A DNA stretch of 5,655 nucleotides, from contig CAIZOZ010000045.1 of the NCBI GenBank assembly GCA_903934745.1, forward strand, positions 1 to 5,655. Reading direction: 5' to 3'. This stretch comes from an uncultured cyanobacterium (lineage in GTDB: Bacteria; Cyanobacteriota; Cyanobacteriia; PCC-6307; Cyanobiaceae). The notes beneath the pieces were generated by a model. It was not told where the DNA came from. It worked only from the letters and a program-made list of their open reading frames with translations, and made no database searches. The translations under genes were made by a program, and so were the position numbers. Of the stretch, positions 1 through 5,477 are shown piece by piece (position 1 is the first letter of the stretch; each line of letters opens with the position of its first letter).

Positions 1-1
1 G

Positions 2-172
2 CAGCTGCAGCGCGCTGAACTGTTTAACGGCCGTGCCGCTATGCTTGGCATCGCGATTGGCATCCTTACCGAAGTAATCACAGGCTCCGGTATCGCCCAC
101 CAGATCGGTCTGGGTGCCTTGGTGGATGGCTATGCTGCCTGCCGCACTCAGTTCCTGCCATTCTGCTTCTGA
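2..172 (+). CDS. hli: High-light-inducible protein (Hli/ELIP-like single-helix chlorophyll-binding protein), 3' partial
   Basis: The gene is cut by the left edge; 56 C-terminal residues are visible before the TGA at 170-172. The visible part begins QLQRAELFNGRAAMLGIAIG, which carries the chlorophyll a/b-binding signature ExxNxR (Glu6, Asn9, Arg11 of the visible part) followed by AMLG and a hydrophobic helix. This is the single transmembrane helix of cyanobacterial Hli proteins. In that family the helix binds chlorophyll and carotenoid in the thylakoid membrane, and the proteins act in photoprotection and photosystem II assembly or repair. After the helix comes a tail of about 18 residues ending in FLPFCF; I cannot assign it a role. 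The N-terminus and promoter lie outside the window, so total length and any fusion partner are unknown. A hairpin follows the stop at 202-224. The family call is confident; the specific subtype is not. Confidence 0.87.
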   Translation, partial: QLQRAELFNGRAAMLGIAIGILTEVITGSGIAHQIGLGALVDGYAACRTQFLPFCF

Positions 173-411
173 AACCGGTCGCTTAGCGACGATGGGTTCA
201 AATTCCCGGGCCTAGCCTGGGGATGAACAGCGAAGGTGGGTGTTGGTGGGTCCATACCGCCCCCCTGTTTCGCCCCACTCGAAGTTGTGAACAAAAGCCA
301 ACCCAGCGACGGTTCATCGCGGTAATCGGGCAGGGCCTGACTTTGATGATCTCCTGGGCTGGTGGCCTGGTAAGGGTTGTGCTGCCCGCCCATCGCTTCT
401 GATCAGCTGCC
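173..411. other. Non-coding gap between hli and the GST-DUF952 gene
   Basis: This 239-base gap is the longest non-coding stretch in the window. It contains two hairpins close behind the hli stop (178-190 and 202-224), a G-rich segment with GGTGGG repeated at 235-240 and 245-250, and otherwise no feature I recognise. I found no convincing -35/-10 pair for the downstream gene: TTGATG at 343-348 has no well-spaced partner. There is also no Shine-Dalgarno sequence before the ATG at 412. The promoter of the downstream gene is presumably here, but I cannot place it. Confidence 0.5.
202..224 (+). terminator. Hairpin after hli, possible transcription terminator without a U-tract
   Basis: ATTCCCGGGC (202-211) pairs with GCCTGGGGAT (215-224) across a three-base CTA loop, giving a 10-bp stem with two G-T wobbles. 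It lies 30 bases after the hli stop codon. No T-run follows on the + strand, so it is not a classic intrinsic terminator; it could instead stabilise the 3' end of the hli mRNA. A smaller perfect hairpin, GTCGC-TTA-GCGAC, lies just upstream at 178-190, so the two form a tandem pair. The pairing is seen directly; the role is inferred. Confidence 0.4.
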
Positions 412-1533
412 ATGATCACCGCGTTGGCAGCTCCGGCTCCTCTGATTCTCTACAGCTTCCGCCGTTGCCCCTATGCCATCCGGGCTCGACTGGCCCTGGC
501 TGTCGCTGGCGTTGCGGTGGAACTGCGCGAGGTGGCACTGGCCTGCAAGCCGCCGGAGTTGCTTGAGGCCTCGCCCAAGGGCACTGTGCCCGTGTTGGTG
601 CTCGCCGCTGGATCTTCGGGGCTGCCGCCGGATTCGCCTGCGCATTCGATCGATCAAAGTCTGGCGATCATGCACTGGGCCCTGGCACGTCACGATCCCC
701 AGGATTGGTTGTGCGCAGCTGATCGCGGGGCCCAGATGTTGATGGGGGAGCTGTTGTTGGCCTGTGATGGCCCCTTCAAATACCACCTGGATCGCTACAA
801 ATACGCCAGCCGCTATGGCGAACCTGAGATCAATCCAGAGACCAATCGAGAGATCAATCCAGACACCAAGGCAACTAACGAGACAACGACCGAAGTCCAT
901 CGCCAGGCGGCTCTGGTGCTGTTGCGCGAGTGGAACGCCCGATTGATCGCGGCCGCGCCGGCGGATGGGACCAGCGGCTGGTTGCTGGGCGCTCGGCCCT
1001 GTCTGGCGGACTGGGCCCTGTTGCCGTTTGTGCGTCAGTTCCGCCTGGCGGATCCAGCCGGCTTTGCAGCCGAAGCTGATCTGGCACCACTGCAGGCCTG
1101 GCTGACCCGATTCCTGCAGAGCCCTGAACTGGCGGCAGTGCTGGCCCCTCCCTGGACCGGGTCGAGCCCCTGGCGTTCGCCCCGCTGGCTGTATCACCTG
1201 GCTCTGCCTGAGGAGTGGGACGCGGCCCAACTGCAGGGGGAGTACCGGCGCTCCAGCCGCGGCCTCAGCCTCGAGCAGGTGGGCTTCCTCCACGCCAGCT
1301 ATGCCCATCAACTGGAGTCCACCCACCGGCGTCACTACGCCGATGTCGATCGGCTGCTGCTGCTGACGATCGACCCCCAGCGGCTGGCGGCCGCCGGTGT
1401 GGCTGTGCGGGCGGAGGCGGCACCCACCGGTTCGGAGCTGTTCCCCCACCTGTACGGAGCTTTGCCGCTGACGGCGGTGGTGGCGGTGGAGCGCTGGCGG
1501 CCGGCCGCCGTTGGCGAGGGGGCTGCTGCTTGA
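412..1533 (+). CDS. Glutathione S-transferase-like protein fused to a C-terminal DUF952 domain
   Basis: The protein has 373 residues. Residues 11-90 are a thioredoxin-fold GST N-terminal domain: LYSFRRCPYAIRARLAL with a CPYA active-site-like motif (Cys19), the cis-proline motif TVP (Pro60), and DQS (81-83) where GSTs usually have the glutathione-binding E/D-S pair. Residues from about 100 to 245 form the helical C-terminal GST domain, interrupted by a hydrophilic repeat-bearing insert at about 139-161. Residues 259-365 match DUF952: WLYHL at the start, GFLHAS (291-296), and FPHLYG (344-349). A GST half with a catalytic cysteine suggests omega- or lyase-like thiol chemistry on a glutathione conjugate, but the substrate is unknown. 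DUF952 has no established reaction that I can state. The ATG at 412 lacks a Shine-Dalgarno sequence but begins right before the thioredoxin fold, as expected. The next gene overlaps its stop by 4 bases, so the two are probably one operon. Domain calls are confident; function is not. Confidence 0.87.
   Translation: MITALAAPAPLILYSFRRCPYAIRARLALAVAGVAVELREVALACKPPELLEASPKGTVPVLVLAAGSSGLPPDSPAHSIDQSLAIMHWALARHDPQDWLCAADRGAQMLMGELLLACDGPFKYHLDRYKYASRYGEPEINPETNREINPDTKATNETTTEVHRQAALVLLREWNARLIAAAPADGTSGWLLGARPCLADWALLPFVRQFRLADPAGFAAEADLAPLQAWLTRFLQSPELAAVLAPPWTGSSPWRSPRWLYHLALPEEWDAAQLQGEYRRSSRGLSLEQVGFLHASYAHQLESTHRRHYADVDRLLLLTIDPQRLAAAGVAVRAEAAPTGSELFPHLYGALPLTAVVAVERWRPAAVGEGAAA
826..867 (+). 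repeat. Two-copy tandem repeat (period 24 bases) inside the GST-DUF952 gene
   Basis: An 18-base unit, GAGATCAATCCAGAGACC, occurs at 826-843 and again at 850-867 with one difference (G840 versus C864), a period of 24 bases or exactly eight codons. It encodes EINPETNR followed by EINPDTKA (residues 139-154). The surrounding stretch to about 890 is poorer in GC than the rest of the gene and rich in Asn, Thr and Glu. It lies in the helical GST domain, probably as a surface loop. The repeat is seen directly; an origin by in-frame duplication is inferred. Confidence 0.85.
1516..1522 (+). promoter_or_regulatory. Ribosome binding site that decides the TTG start at 1530
   Basis: GAGGGGG lies 7 bases before the TTG at 1530, a good Shine-Dalgarno position. 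The site is inside the last codons of the GST-DUF952 gene. It supports the TTG as the start of the next gene rather than any of the far-upstream in-frame ATGs, which fall within the GST-DUF952 coding region. Confidence 0.6.
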
Positions 1534-2108
1534 CGGCCTTGACTCCCCCAGCCGCTGACCTCCCCCCGGATCAAGCCGATCGGATTCAAGCCGATCTGGA
1601 TCTGGCTGCATTGCAGCAGTGGGCGACGGCGCACGGCCTGTTGCTGCGGCTGCGCGTCGGTCGCCGGCTGGGGATCTGGACCCTGCAGGTGGGCGTGGCC
1701 CGTCCGTTGGGACCTGCTCGGGCCCAGCTGCTGGGCGAGCTCAAAGGCTGGGCCCTGCCCAGCGCCAGCGGCCTGCAGCTCGACACGATGCGGGTGCAGG
1801 GGGAGAACACGGCCCTGGTGGGCCCGCTGATCTGGGCTGCCACCTTCGCCTGGGCCCTGGAGGCGACCCCCTGCCGCAGCGCCCGGCTGCTGGCGATTCA
1901 CGACGACGACCGTCAGCATCGGCGCCTGGTGCGCTATTTCGCTGGGCTCGGCTTCGAGCCGTTGCGCCCATTGGGGGCAGGCCCCGCCGATCTGCCCCTG
2001 CGGTTGATCTGGGGTGGAGCGGGACTGTTGATGCGTGGTGACTGCAGCGAGGGCTTGCGGCGCTGCGGGCGGCGATTGGCGCGGGCTGATCAGGGCAAGG
2101 CGGCGTGA
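1530..2108 (+). CDS. Conserved cyanobacterial protein of unknown function, possibly acetyltransferase-like
   Basis: With the TTG start the protein has 192 residues and overlaps the GST-DUF952 stop by four bases (TTGA), a translational-coupling arrangement. The frame stays open upstream to 1215, but that part is antisense-like shadow of the GST gene. The C-terminal half looks conserved in type: AATFAWALEATPC (103-115), ARLLAIHDDDRQHRRLVRYF (118-137), LGFE (140-143), and DLPLRLIWGGAGLLMRGDC (154-172). The pattern of a helix, then Y-F, then GF is reminiscent of the last part of GNAT N-acetyltransferases, but I cannot see a clear acetyl-CoA-binding R/Q-x-x-G-x-G/A loop, so this is only a suggestion. 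No signal peptide or transmembrane helix is evident, so it is probably cytosolic. Its last 19 bases overlap the end of lipA on the other strand. That it is a real gene is well supported by codon use and overlap; its function is unknown. Confidence 0.8.
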   Translation: MTALTPPAADLPPDQADRIQADLDLAALQQWATAHGLLLRLRVGRRLGIWTLQVGVARPLGPARAQLLGELKGWALPSASGLQLDTMRVQGENTALVGPLIWAATFAWALEATPCRSARLLAIHDDDRQHRRLVRYFAGLGFEPLRPLGAGPADLPLRLIWGGAGLLMRGDCSEGLRRCGRRLARADQGKAA

Positions 2109-3004
2109 TAACTGCTGCGCACCAGCGGGCCGCTGCGCACGTCGGCGAAGCCCATGGTGCGGGCGATGCGTCCCAGCTGTTCGAACTCCGCCGGCTGCCA
2201 GTAGCGCGCCACCGGTAGGTGGGCCAGGGAGGGTCGCAGGTACTGGCCCAGGGTGAGGCGCTGGCAATCGACGCCGCGCAGATCCTCCAGGGCGGCGATC
2301 ACCTCGTCGAAGCTTTCGCCCAGCCCCAGCATCAGGCCGGATTTGGTGGGAATCGCCGGAGCCAACTGCCGGGCTGCCGCCAGCAACCCCAGGGAACGCC
2401 GGTAGGTGGCGCCGCGCCGCACCTCGCCCTGCAAGCGCTCCACTGTTTCGAGATTGTGGTTGAAGCAGACCGGCGCCGCGGCGAGCACGGCCGCCAGCCG
2501 TTGGCGCTGGGCCTGGCGACCCTCGCTCGCTTCGCGATGGCCGCCCCAGAAATCCGGGGTGAGCACTTCGATCGCCACCTGGGGGCGGCGCCGGCGGATC
2601 GCCGCCATCGCCGTGCTGAATAGGCTGGCGCCGTGGTCGGCCAGGTCGTCGCGGGCGACGGCGGTGAGCACCACATAGCGCAGTCCCAGATCGGCGACGG
2701 CCGCCGCCACCCGCTCCGCTTCGCCCGGGTCCACAGGGGTGGGGGCCTGACCCTTCTCCACCTGACAGAAGGCGCAGCTGCGGGTGCAGATCGGTCCGCC
2801 CAGCAGGAAGGTGGCGGTGCCGGCCGCATAGCACTCGGCCCGGTTCGGGCAGCGGCCTTCCTCGCAGATCGTGTGCAGCCGCTGCTGGCGAACGATGCCC
2901 TGGACCGTTTCCAGCTGGGAGGCATCGCCGACGGGACGGCGCAACCAAGCCGGCAGGCGCTCGCTGGGCCGGACACTGCTGTAGCGGCTGTTGGGCTGGC
3001 TCAT
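2090..3004 (-). CDS. lipA: Lipoyl synthase LipA (radical SAM)
   Basis: LipA inserts two sulfurs into protein-bound octanoyl groups to make the lipoyl cofactor of 2-oxoacid dehydrogenase E2 subunits and glycine cleavage H protein, in the cytosol. The 304-residue protein has every diagnostic motif. CEEGRCPNRAEC (Cys47, Cys52, Cys58) binds the auxiliary 4Fe-4S cluster that is sacrificed as sulfur donor. CTRSCAFC (Cys73, Cys77, Cys80) is the radical SAM CxxxCxxC cluster. Near the C-terminus, RSSYHA (296-301) carries the serine known to ligate the auxiliary cluster. TKSGLMLGLGE is also typical. The length is normal and nothing is missing. Its ATG overlaps the recR stop by four bases (ATGA), so the two are probably cotranscribed and coupled. 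A GAAGGA lies about 14 bases upstream, farther than usual for a ribosome site. Its 3' end overlaps the convergent gene by 19 bases. The product is octanoyl-dependent, so a LipB should exist elsewhere. Confidence 0.97.
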   Translation of the reverse strand: MSQPNSRYSSVRPSERLPAWLRRPVGDASQLETVQGIVRQQRLHTICEEGRCPNRAECYAAGTATFLLGGPICTRSCAFCQVEKGQAPTPVDPGEAERVAAAVADLGLRYVVLTAVARDDLADHGASLFSTAMAAIRRRRPQVAIEVLTPDFWGGHREASEGRQAQRQRLAAVLAAAPVCFNHNLETVERLQGEVRRGATYRRSLGLLAAARQLAPAIPTKSGLMLGLGESFDEVIAALEDLRGVDCQRLTLGQYLRPSLAHLPVARYWQPAEFEQLGRIARTMGFADVRSGPLVRSSYHAALP

Positions 3005-3600
3005 TCCACCGGGCGGCGTCCTTCAAAGGCCCGGGCCAGGGTCACCTCATCGGCGTACTCCAGCTCCGCGCCCACCGGCAGGCCGTAGGCGATGCGGCTG
3101 ACCACAGTGAACGGTCTGAGCAGCCGCGCCAGATAGAGGCTGGTGGTGTCCCCCTCCACGCTCGGCGTCAGGGCCAGGATCACCTCGCTGATCGCCTCGC
3201 GATCCACCCGGGCCACCAGGGGCTGGATCTGCAGCAGCTCCGGTCCGACGCCATCCATCGGCGAGATCAGGCCACCGAGCACGTGATAGGCGCCGCGGAA
3301 CTCACGCGAGCGCTCCATCGCCAGTAGGTCGCGGGAATCGGCCACGACGCAGATCTGGCCATTGCGGCGCTCCTCGTTACGGCAAATTTCGCAGAGGGGT
3401 TCAGCCGAGAGATGAAAGCAGCGCTGGCATTGACCCACTTGGCTGCGAGCTGCCAGCATCGCATCGGCGAAGGCGCGGATCTGCTCTTCGGGTTGGCGCA
3501 GCAGATGCAGGGCCAGCCGCTGGGCGGTGCGCGGTCCGATGCCCGGCAGTCGCTCGAACTGGTCGATCAGCCGGGCCAGGGGTCGGGTGAAACCGCTCAG
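3001..3600 (-). CDS. recR: Recombination mediator protein RecR, with probable CTG start
   Basis: RecR works with RecO (and RecF) to load RecA onto SSB-coated single-stranded DNA at gaps. From the CTG at 3600 the protein is 199 residues, the normal family length. It has an N-terminal helix-hairpin-helix region (LPGIGPRTAQRLALHLL, 18-34), a four-cysteine zinc finger (Cys58, Cys61, Cys70, Cys73), and a Toprim domain from about 81 to 176 with ICVVADSRDL, GAYHVLGGLISPMDGVGP and LALTPSVEGDTTSLYLARLL. The end is ELEYADEVTLARAFEGR, as in other cyanobacterial RecR proteins. The start is odd: between the in-frame TAG at 3627-3625 and the ATG at 3459 there is no ATG, GTG or TTG, and starting at 3459 would delete the DNA-binding hairpin. 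CTG at 3600 gives a natural N-terminus (SGFTRPLARLIDQFERLPG); ATT at 3624 is a less likely choice. It is followed by lipA with a 4-base overlap. Confidence 0.94.
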   Translation of the reverse strand: MSGFTRPLARLIDQFERLPGIGPRTAQRLALHLLRQPEEQIRAFADAMLAARSQVGQCQRCFHLSAEPLCEICRNEERRNGQICVVADSRDLLAMERSREFRGAYHVLGGLISPMDGVGPELLQIQPLVARVDREAISEVILALTPSVEGDTTSLYLARLLRPFTVVSRIAYGLPVGAELEYADEVTLARAFEGRRPVE

Positions 3601-3721
3601 GGCCGCAGTGCAGGTGCATCGAATCTAGGGACGCAAGCGGTGGCCAGTGCCCAGTGGTGGTGGGGCGGAGCGGGGCGGTGGCCGCCGCAGGGTGAGAATG
3701 CCCTCCAGTTGCTGTAGTGCC
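3601..3721. promoter_or_regulatory. Divergent recR/psbP intergenic region with G-rich core
   Basis: These 121 bases separate the divergent recR-lipA and psbP-oxidoreductase pairs, so both promoters should lie here or just inside. On the - strand, TAGATT (3627-3622) resembles a -10 element but has no clear -35 partner. On the + strand, 3656-3681 is a run of short G-tracts containing GGGGCGG twice ten bases apart (3662-3668 and 3672-3678). AGGG at 3689-3692 followed five bases later by an in-frame ATG (3698) is a possible alternative start for psbP. Promoter assignment is inferred from gene orientation, not from clear elements. Confidence 0.45.
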
Positions 3722-4309
3722 ATGGGCCTCGATGCCCGCCCATTAATCCGGTTCTGCTCGAAGGCGCCGAGGTCCTGGCTGCCCCTGCTGCTGTCGGCTG
3801 TGCTCGGCCTTGCGCTGGTGGGCTGCAGTGCCGCCGCCGCCGGCCTCAACTCCTTTGCCAGCCCCGATGGGCGCTACGCCTTCCTCTATCCCACCGGCTG
3901 GACGCGGGTGCAGGTGAGCGGCGGCCCCCAGGTGGTGTTCCACGACCTGATCAACAGCGATGAAACGCTCAGCCTGGTGATCTCGGATGTCACCCCCGAT
4001 CGTGATCTGGAGCAGCTCGGCAGTGCCGTCGCCGTGGGCGAAAAGCTGCGCCGCACCGTGATTGCTCCCGCCGGCAGCGGCCGGGAGGCCGATCTGGTCG
4101 AGGCGCGCCAGCGTGAGACGGGCGGCCATACCTTTTACGACCTCGAATACGCCGTGCATCTGAGCGATCGCGATCGCCATGAGCTGGCCACTGTCGTTGC
4201 CGACCGCGGACGGCTCTACACCTTCGCCGCCAGCACCAATGAGCTGCGCTGGCCGCGCGTCAAGGAGTTGTTTGAGCGGGTGATCGGCTCCTTCACCCTG
4301 CAGATCTGA
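3722..4309 (+). CDS. psbP: PsbP-family photosystem II lipoprotein (CyanoP)
   Basis: CyanoP is the cyanobacterial relative of plant PsbP, a lipid-anchored lumenal protein associated with photosystem II assembly or stability. From the ATG at 3722 the precursor has 195 residues. Residues 1-34 are a lipoprotein signal peptide: basic residues, the hydrophobic core WLPLLLSAVLGLALVG, and the lipobox LVGC with Cys35 as the lipidated residue. The mature part shows family sequence: GLNSFASPDGRYAFLYPTGW, then VVFHDLINSDETLSLVIS, then HTFYDLEYAVHL, and a C-terminal RLYTFAASTNE. The length is normal. An in-frame ATG at 3698 has a better-placed AGGG upstream but would make the signal peptide 42 residues, long for a lipoprotein; the frame is open to an ATG at 3647. 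I prefer 3722 on signal-peptide length. The stop shares one base with the next gene's ATG (TGATG), so the two are probably coupled. Confidence 0.92.
   Translation: MGLDARPLIRFCSKAPRSWLPLLLSAVLGLALVGCSAAAAGLNSFASPDGRYAFLYPTGWTRVQVSGGPQVVFHDLINSDETLSLVISDVTPDRDLEQLGSAVAVGEKLRRTVIAPAGSGREADLVEARQRETGGHTFYDLEYAVHLSDRDRHELATVVADRGRLYTFAASTNELRWPRVKELFERVIGSFTLQI
4164..4177. repeat. Two overlapping HIP1 palindromes (GCGATCGC) within psbP
   Basis: GCGATCGC occurs at 4164-4171 and again at 4170-4177, sharing two bases, in codons for Ser-Asp-Arg-Asp-Arg. HIP1 is the highly iterated palindrome of many cyanobacterial genomes. The presence is seen directly; no specific function can be read from the sequence. 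Confidence 0.9.
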
Positions 4310-5445
4310 TGGCAGTCGCCGCTGGCGATGTGCTCGTCATCGGCGCTGGCCTGGCGGGCTCCCTGGCGGCCCTCGCCCTGCGCCAGCAGGGACTGGCAGT
4401 CACCGTGGTGGCGCCAGCCCAGCGGGCGATCGCTTCCTTCTGCGGCTACGGCGGGGTGAGCGGCTGGCCGGCGTTGCCCGGCAGCTTTGGTGAAGCCATG
4501 GTGCGGGCACCGGCCTGTTGGCAGGCGCTGGAGCAGCGCCATGGTCCCCTGGGTTGGCAAAGCTGCCGGCTGAGCCTGCACTGGCCTGAGGCCGAGGCTG
4601 AAGCCGCCCTGCCCCTGGCCGAGCGGCTGCGGGCCCAGGTGCCGGACAGCCAGCTGCTGCCGGGGCGGCTGAGTCTGCCCTTCGGGCGCCTTGATGGCGA
4701 GCTGTTGGCCCAGGTGCTGCCGCGGCTGCTGGAGCAGGTCGGTGTGCGTCGGATCGATGGCCAGGTGGAGCGCCTGGAGGCTCTGCCTGCCGCGGGTTGG
4801 CGTCTGTGGCTGGCGGCGGGCGATCAGCTTGAAGCCGCCCAGGTGCTGCTGGCGGCCGGGCCCGCCAGCAGCAGGCTCTGGCCAGCCGCCACCGGCGCTC
4901 CGAGCCTGGGCATGAGCTGGTCGGGGGCCTTGGAGCTGGAGGCCGCGGCCTGCCGGAACGACGTTTTGCCGGCCGGTGCTGCCGAGGGGATCGTGATTCC
5001 GCTGCTGGGCCAGCGCCAGGGCCTGGAGGCCCGCTGTCAGCTGCTGCAGCAGCAGGAGTGGATCGTTGATGCCGGCGTGGCACCGCGGCGTGGTGGCTGG
5101 TGGCTCGGTCAGATCAGTGTGGTGGCGCCAGCCGGGGCGGCCCAGGCGGCGCCGGATGCGACCTGGATGGAGGCGGAGCTGCGCCGGGGCCTGCACGCCA
5201 CCTGGCCCGAGCTGGCGGCGCTGCCAGGCCGGTTTGTGCGGGTGCCGGTGGCTTTCCCAGGCGCCGATGGTCCCCTGTTCGGGCCCATCGCCGGCGCCCC
5301 GGGGCTGTGGGGCTTGGCTGGCTTTTCAGCCGCCTTCTCCCTGCTGCCGGTGCTGGCGCCTCTGCTGGCCCAGGCCCTGGCGTTGGAGGGCGCGCCGGTG
5401 CCTGCAGCTGCTGGGCCTGGGGCTGCTGGTGCAGGCGGGGGCTGA
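4309..5445 (+). CDS. FAD-dependent oxidoreductase of the DAO (glycine/D-amino acid oxidase) family
   Basis: The 378-residue protein starts with an ATG overlapping the psbP stop by one base and has no Shine-Dalgarno sequence, consistent with reinitiation after psbP. Residues 8-31 form the FAD-binding Rossmann start: VLVIGAGLAGSLAALALRQQ with GxGxxG at 12-17. FCGYGGVSGWPALPG follows at about 44-58, at the position where DAO proteins contact the flavin. The C-terminal part has DGPLFGPIAGAPGLWGLAGFSAAFSLLPVLAPLLA, the typical closing of DAO-family proteins, where the GF-S element also contacts FAD. The members oxidise amines or amino acids such as glycine, sarcosine or D-amino acids, or act in thiazole synthesis (ThiO); the substrate here cannot be told from sequence. 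The last 20 residues are an Ala/Gly/Pro-rich tail of no recognised role. No signal peptide or Tat motif is seen, so it is probably cytosolic. An HIP1 site lies near its start. Confidence 0.87.
   Translation: MAVAAGDVLVIGAGLAGSLAALALRQQGLAVTVVAPAQRAIASFCGYGGVSGWPALPGSFGEAMVRAPACWQALEQRHGPLGWQSCRLSLHWPEAEAEAALPLAERLRAQVPDSQLLPGRLSLPFGRLDGELLAQVLPRLLEQVGVRRIDGQVERLEALPAAGWRLWLAAGDQLEAAQVLLAAGPASSRLWPAATGAPSLGMSWSGALELEAAACRNDVLPAGAAEGIVIPLLGQRQGLEARCQLLQQQEWIVDAGVAPRRGGWWLGQISVVAPAGAAQAAPDATWMEAELRRGLHATWPELAALPGRFVRVPVAFPGADGPLFGPIAGAPGLWGLAGFSAAFSLLPVLAPLLAQALALEGAPVPAAAGPGAAGAGGG
4426..4433. repeat. HIP1 palindrome (GCGATCGC) within the FAD oxidoreductase gene
   Basis: One exact copy of GCGATCGC. 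With the overlapping pair in psbP this makes three copies in a 270-base span and none that I found elsewhere in the window. Confidence 0.9.
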
Positions 5446-5477
5446 CAGGTGCCTTTTGATCATGCAAGCTGGATGCC

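Noticed and set aside
178..222. tRNA-like 3' fragment: a short hairpin followed by GGGTTCAAATTCCC resembling a T-arm
   Set aside because: The T-stem would have a G-T pair and two mismatches, there is no acceptor or anticodon arm upstream (that DNA codes for Hli), and no CCA end follows. An attachment-site remnant is possible but unsupported.
343..376. Promoter for the GST-DUF952 gene (TTGATG and TAAGGG)
   Set aside because: The spacing is 22 bases and the -10 match is poor, so it is no better than chance.
148..393. 81-residue open frame on the - strand across the hli-GST gap
   Set aside because: It overlaps the end of hli, has no recognisable motif or ribosome site, and a Pro/Gly/Ser/Gln-rich composition typical of chance frames in GC-rich DNA.
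403..1611. 402-residue open frame opposite the GST-DUF952 gene
   Set aside because: It is Gln/Arg/Gly-rich with no domain, and the opposite strand has clear GST and DUF952 motifs.
1335..3026. 563-residue open frame on the - strand
   Set aside because: It lies antisense to the unknown gene and in a different frame over lipA, which is certain from its motifs. Its Arg/Pro/Gly/Ala-rich sequence is a GC-driven shadow.
3001..3459. Short RecR starting at the ATG at 3459
   Set aside because: It would lack the helix-hairpin-helix residues that are encoded intact and in frame upstream.
4216..5196. 326-residue open frame opposite psbP and the oxidoreductase
   Set aside because: It is Gln/Pro/His-rich without domains, and the + strand shows clear FAD-binding motifs over the same DNA.
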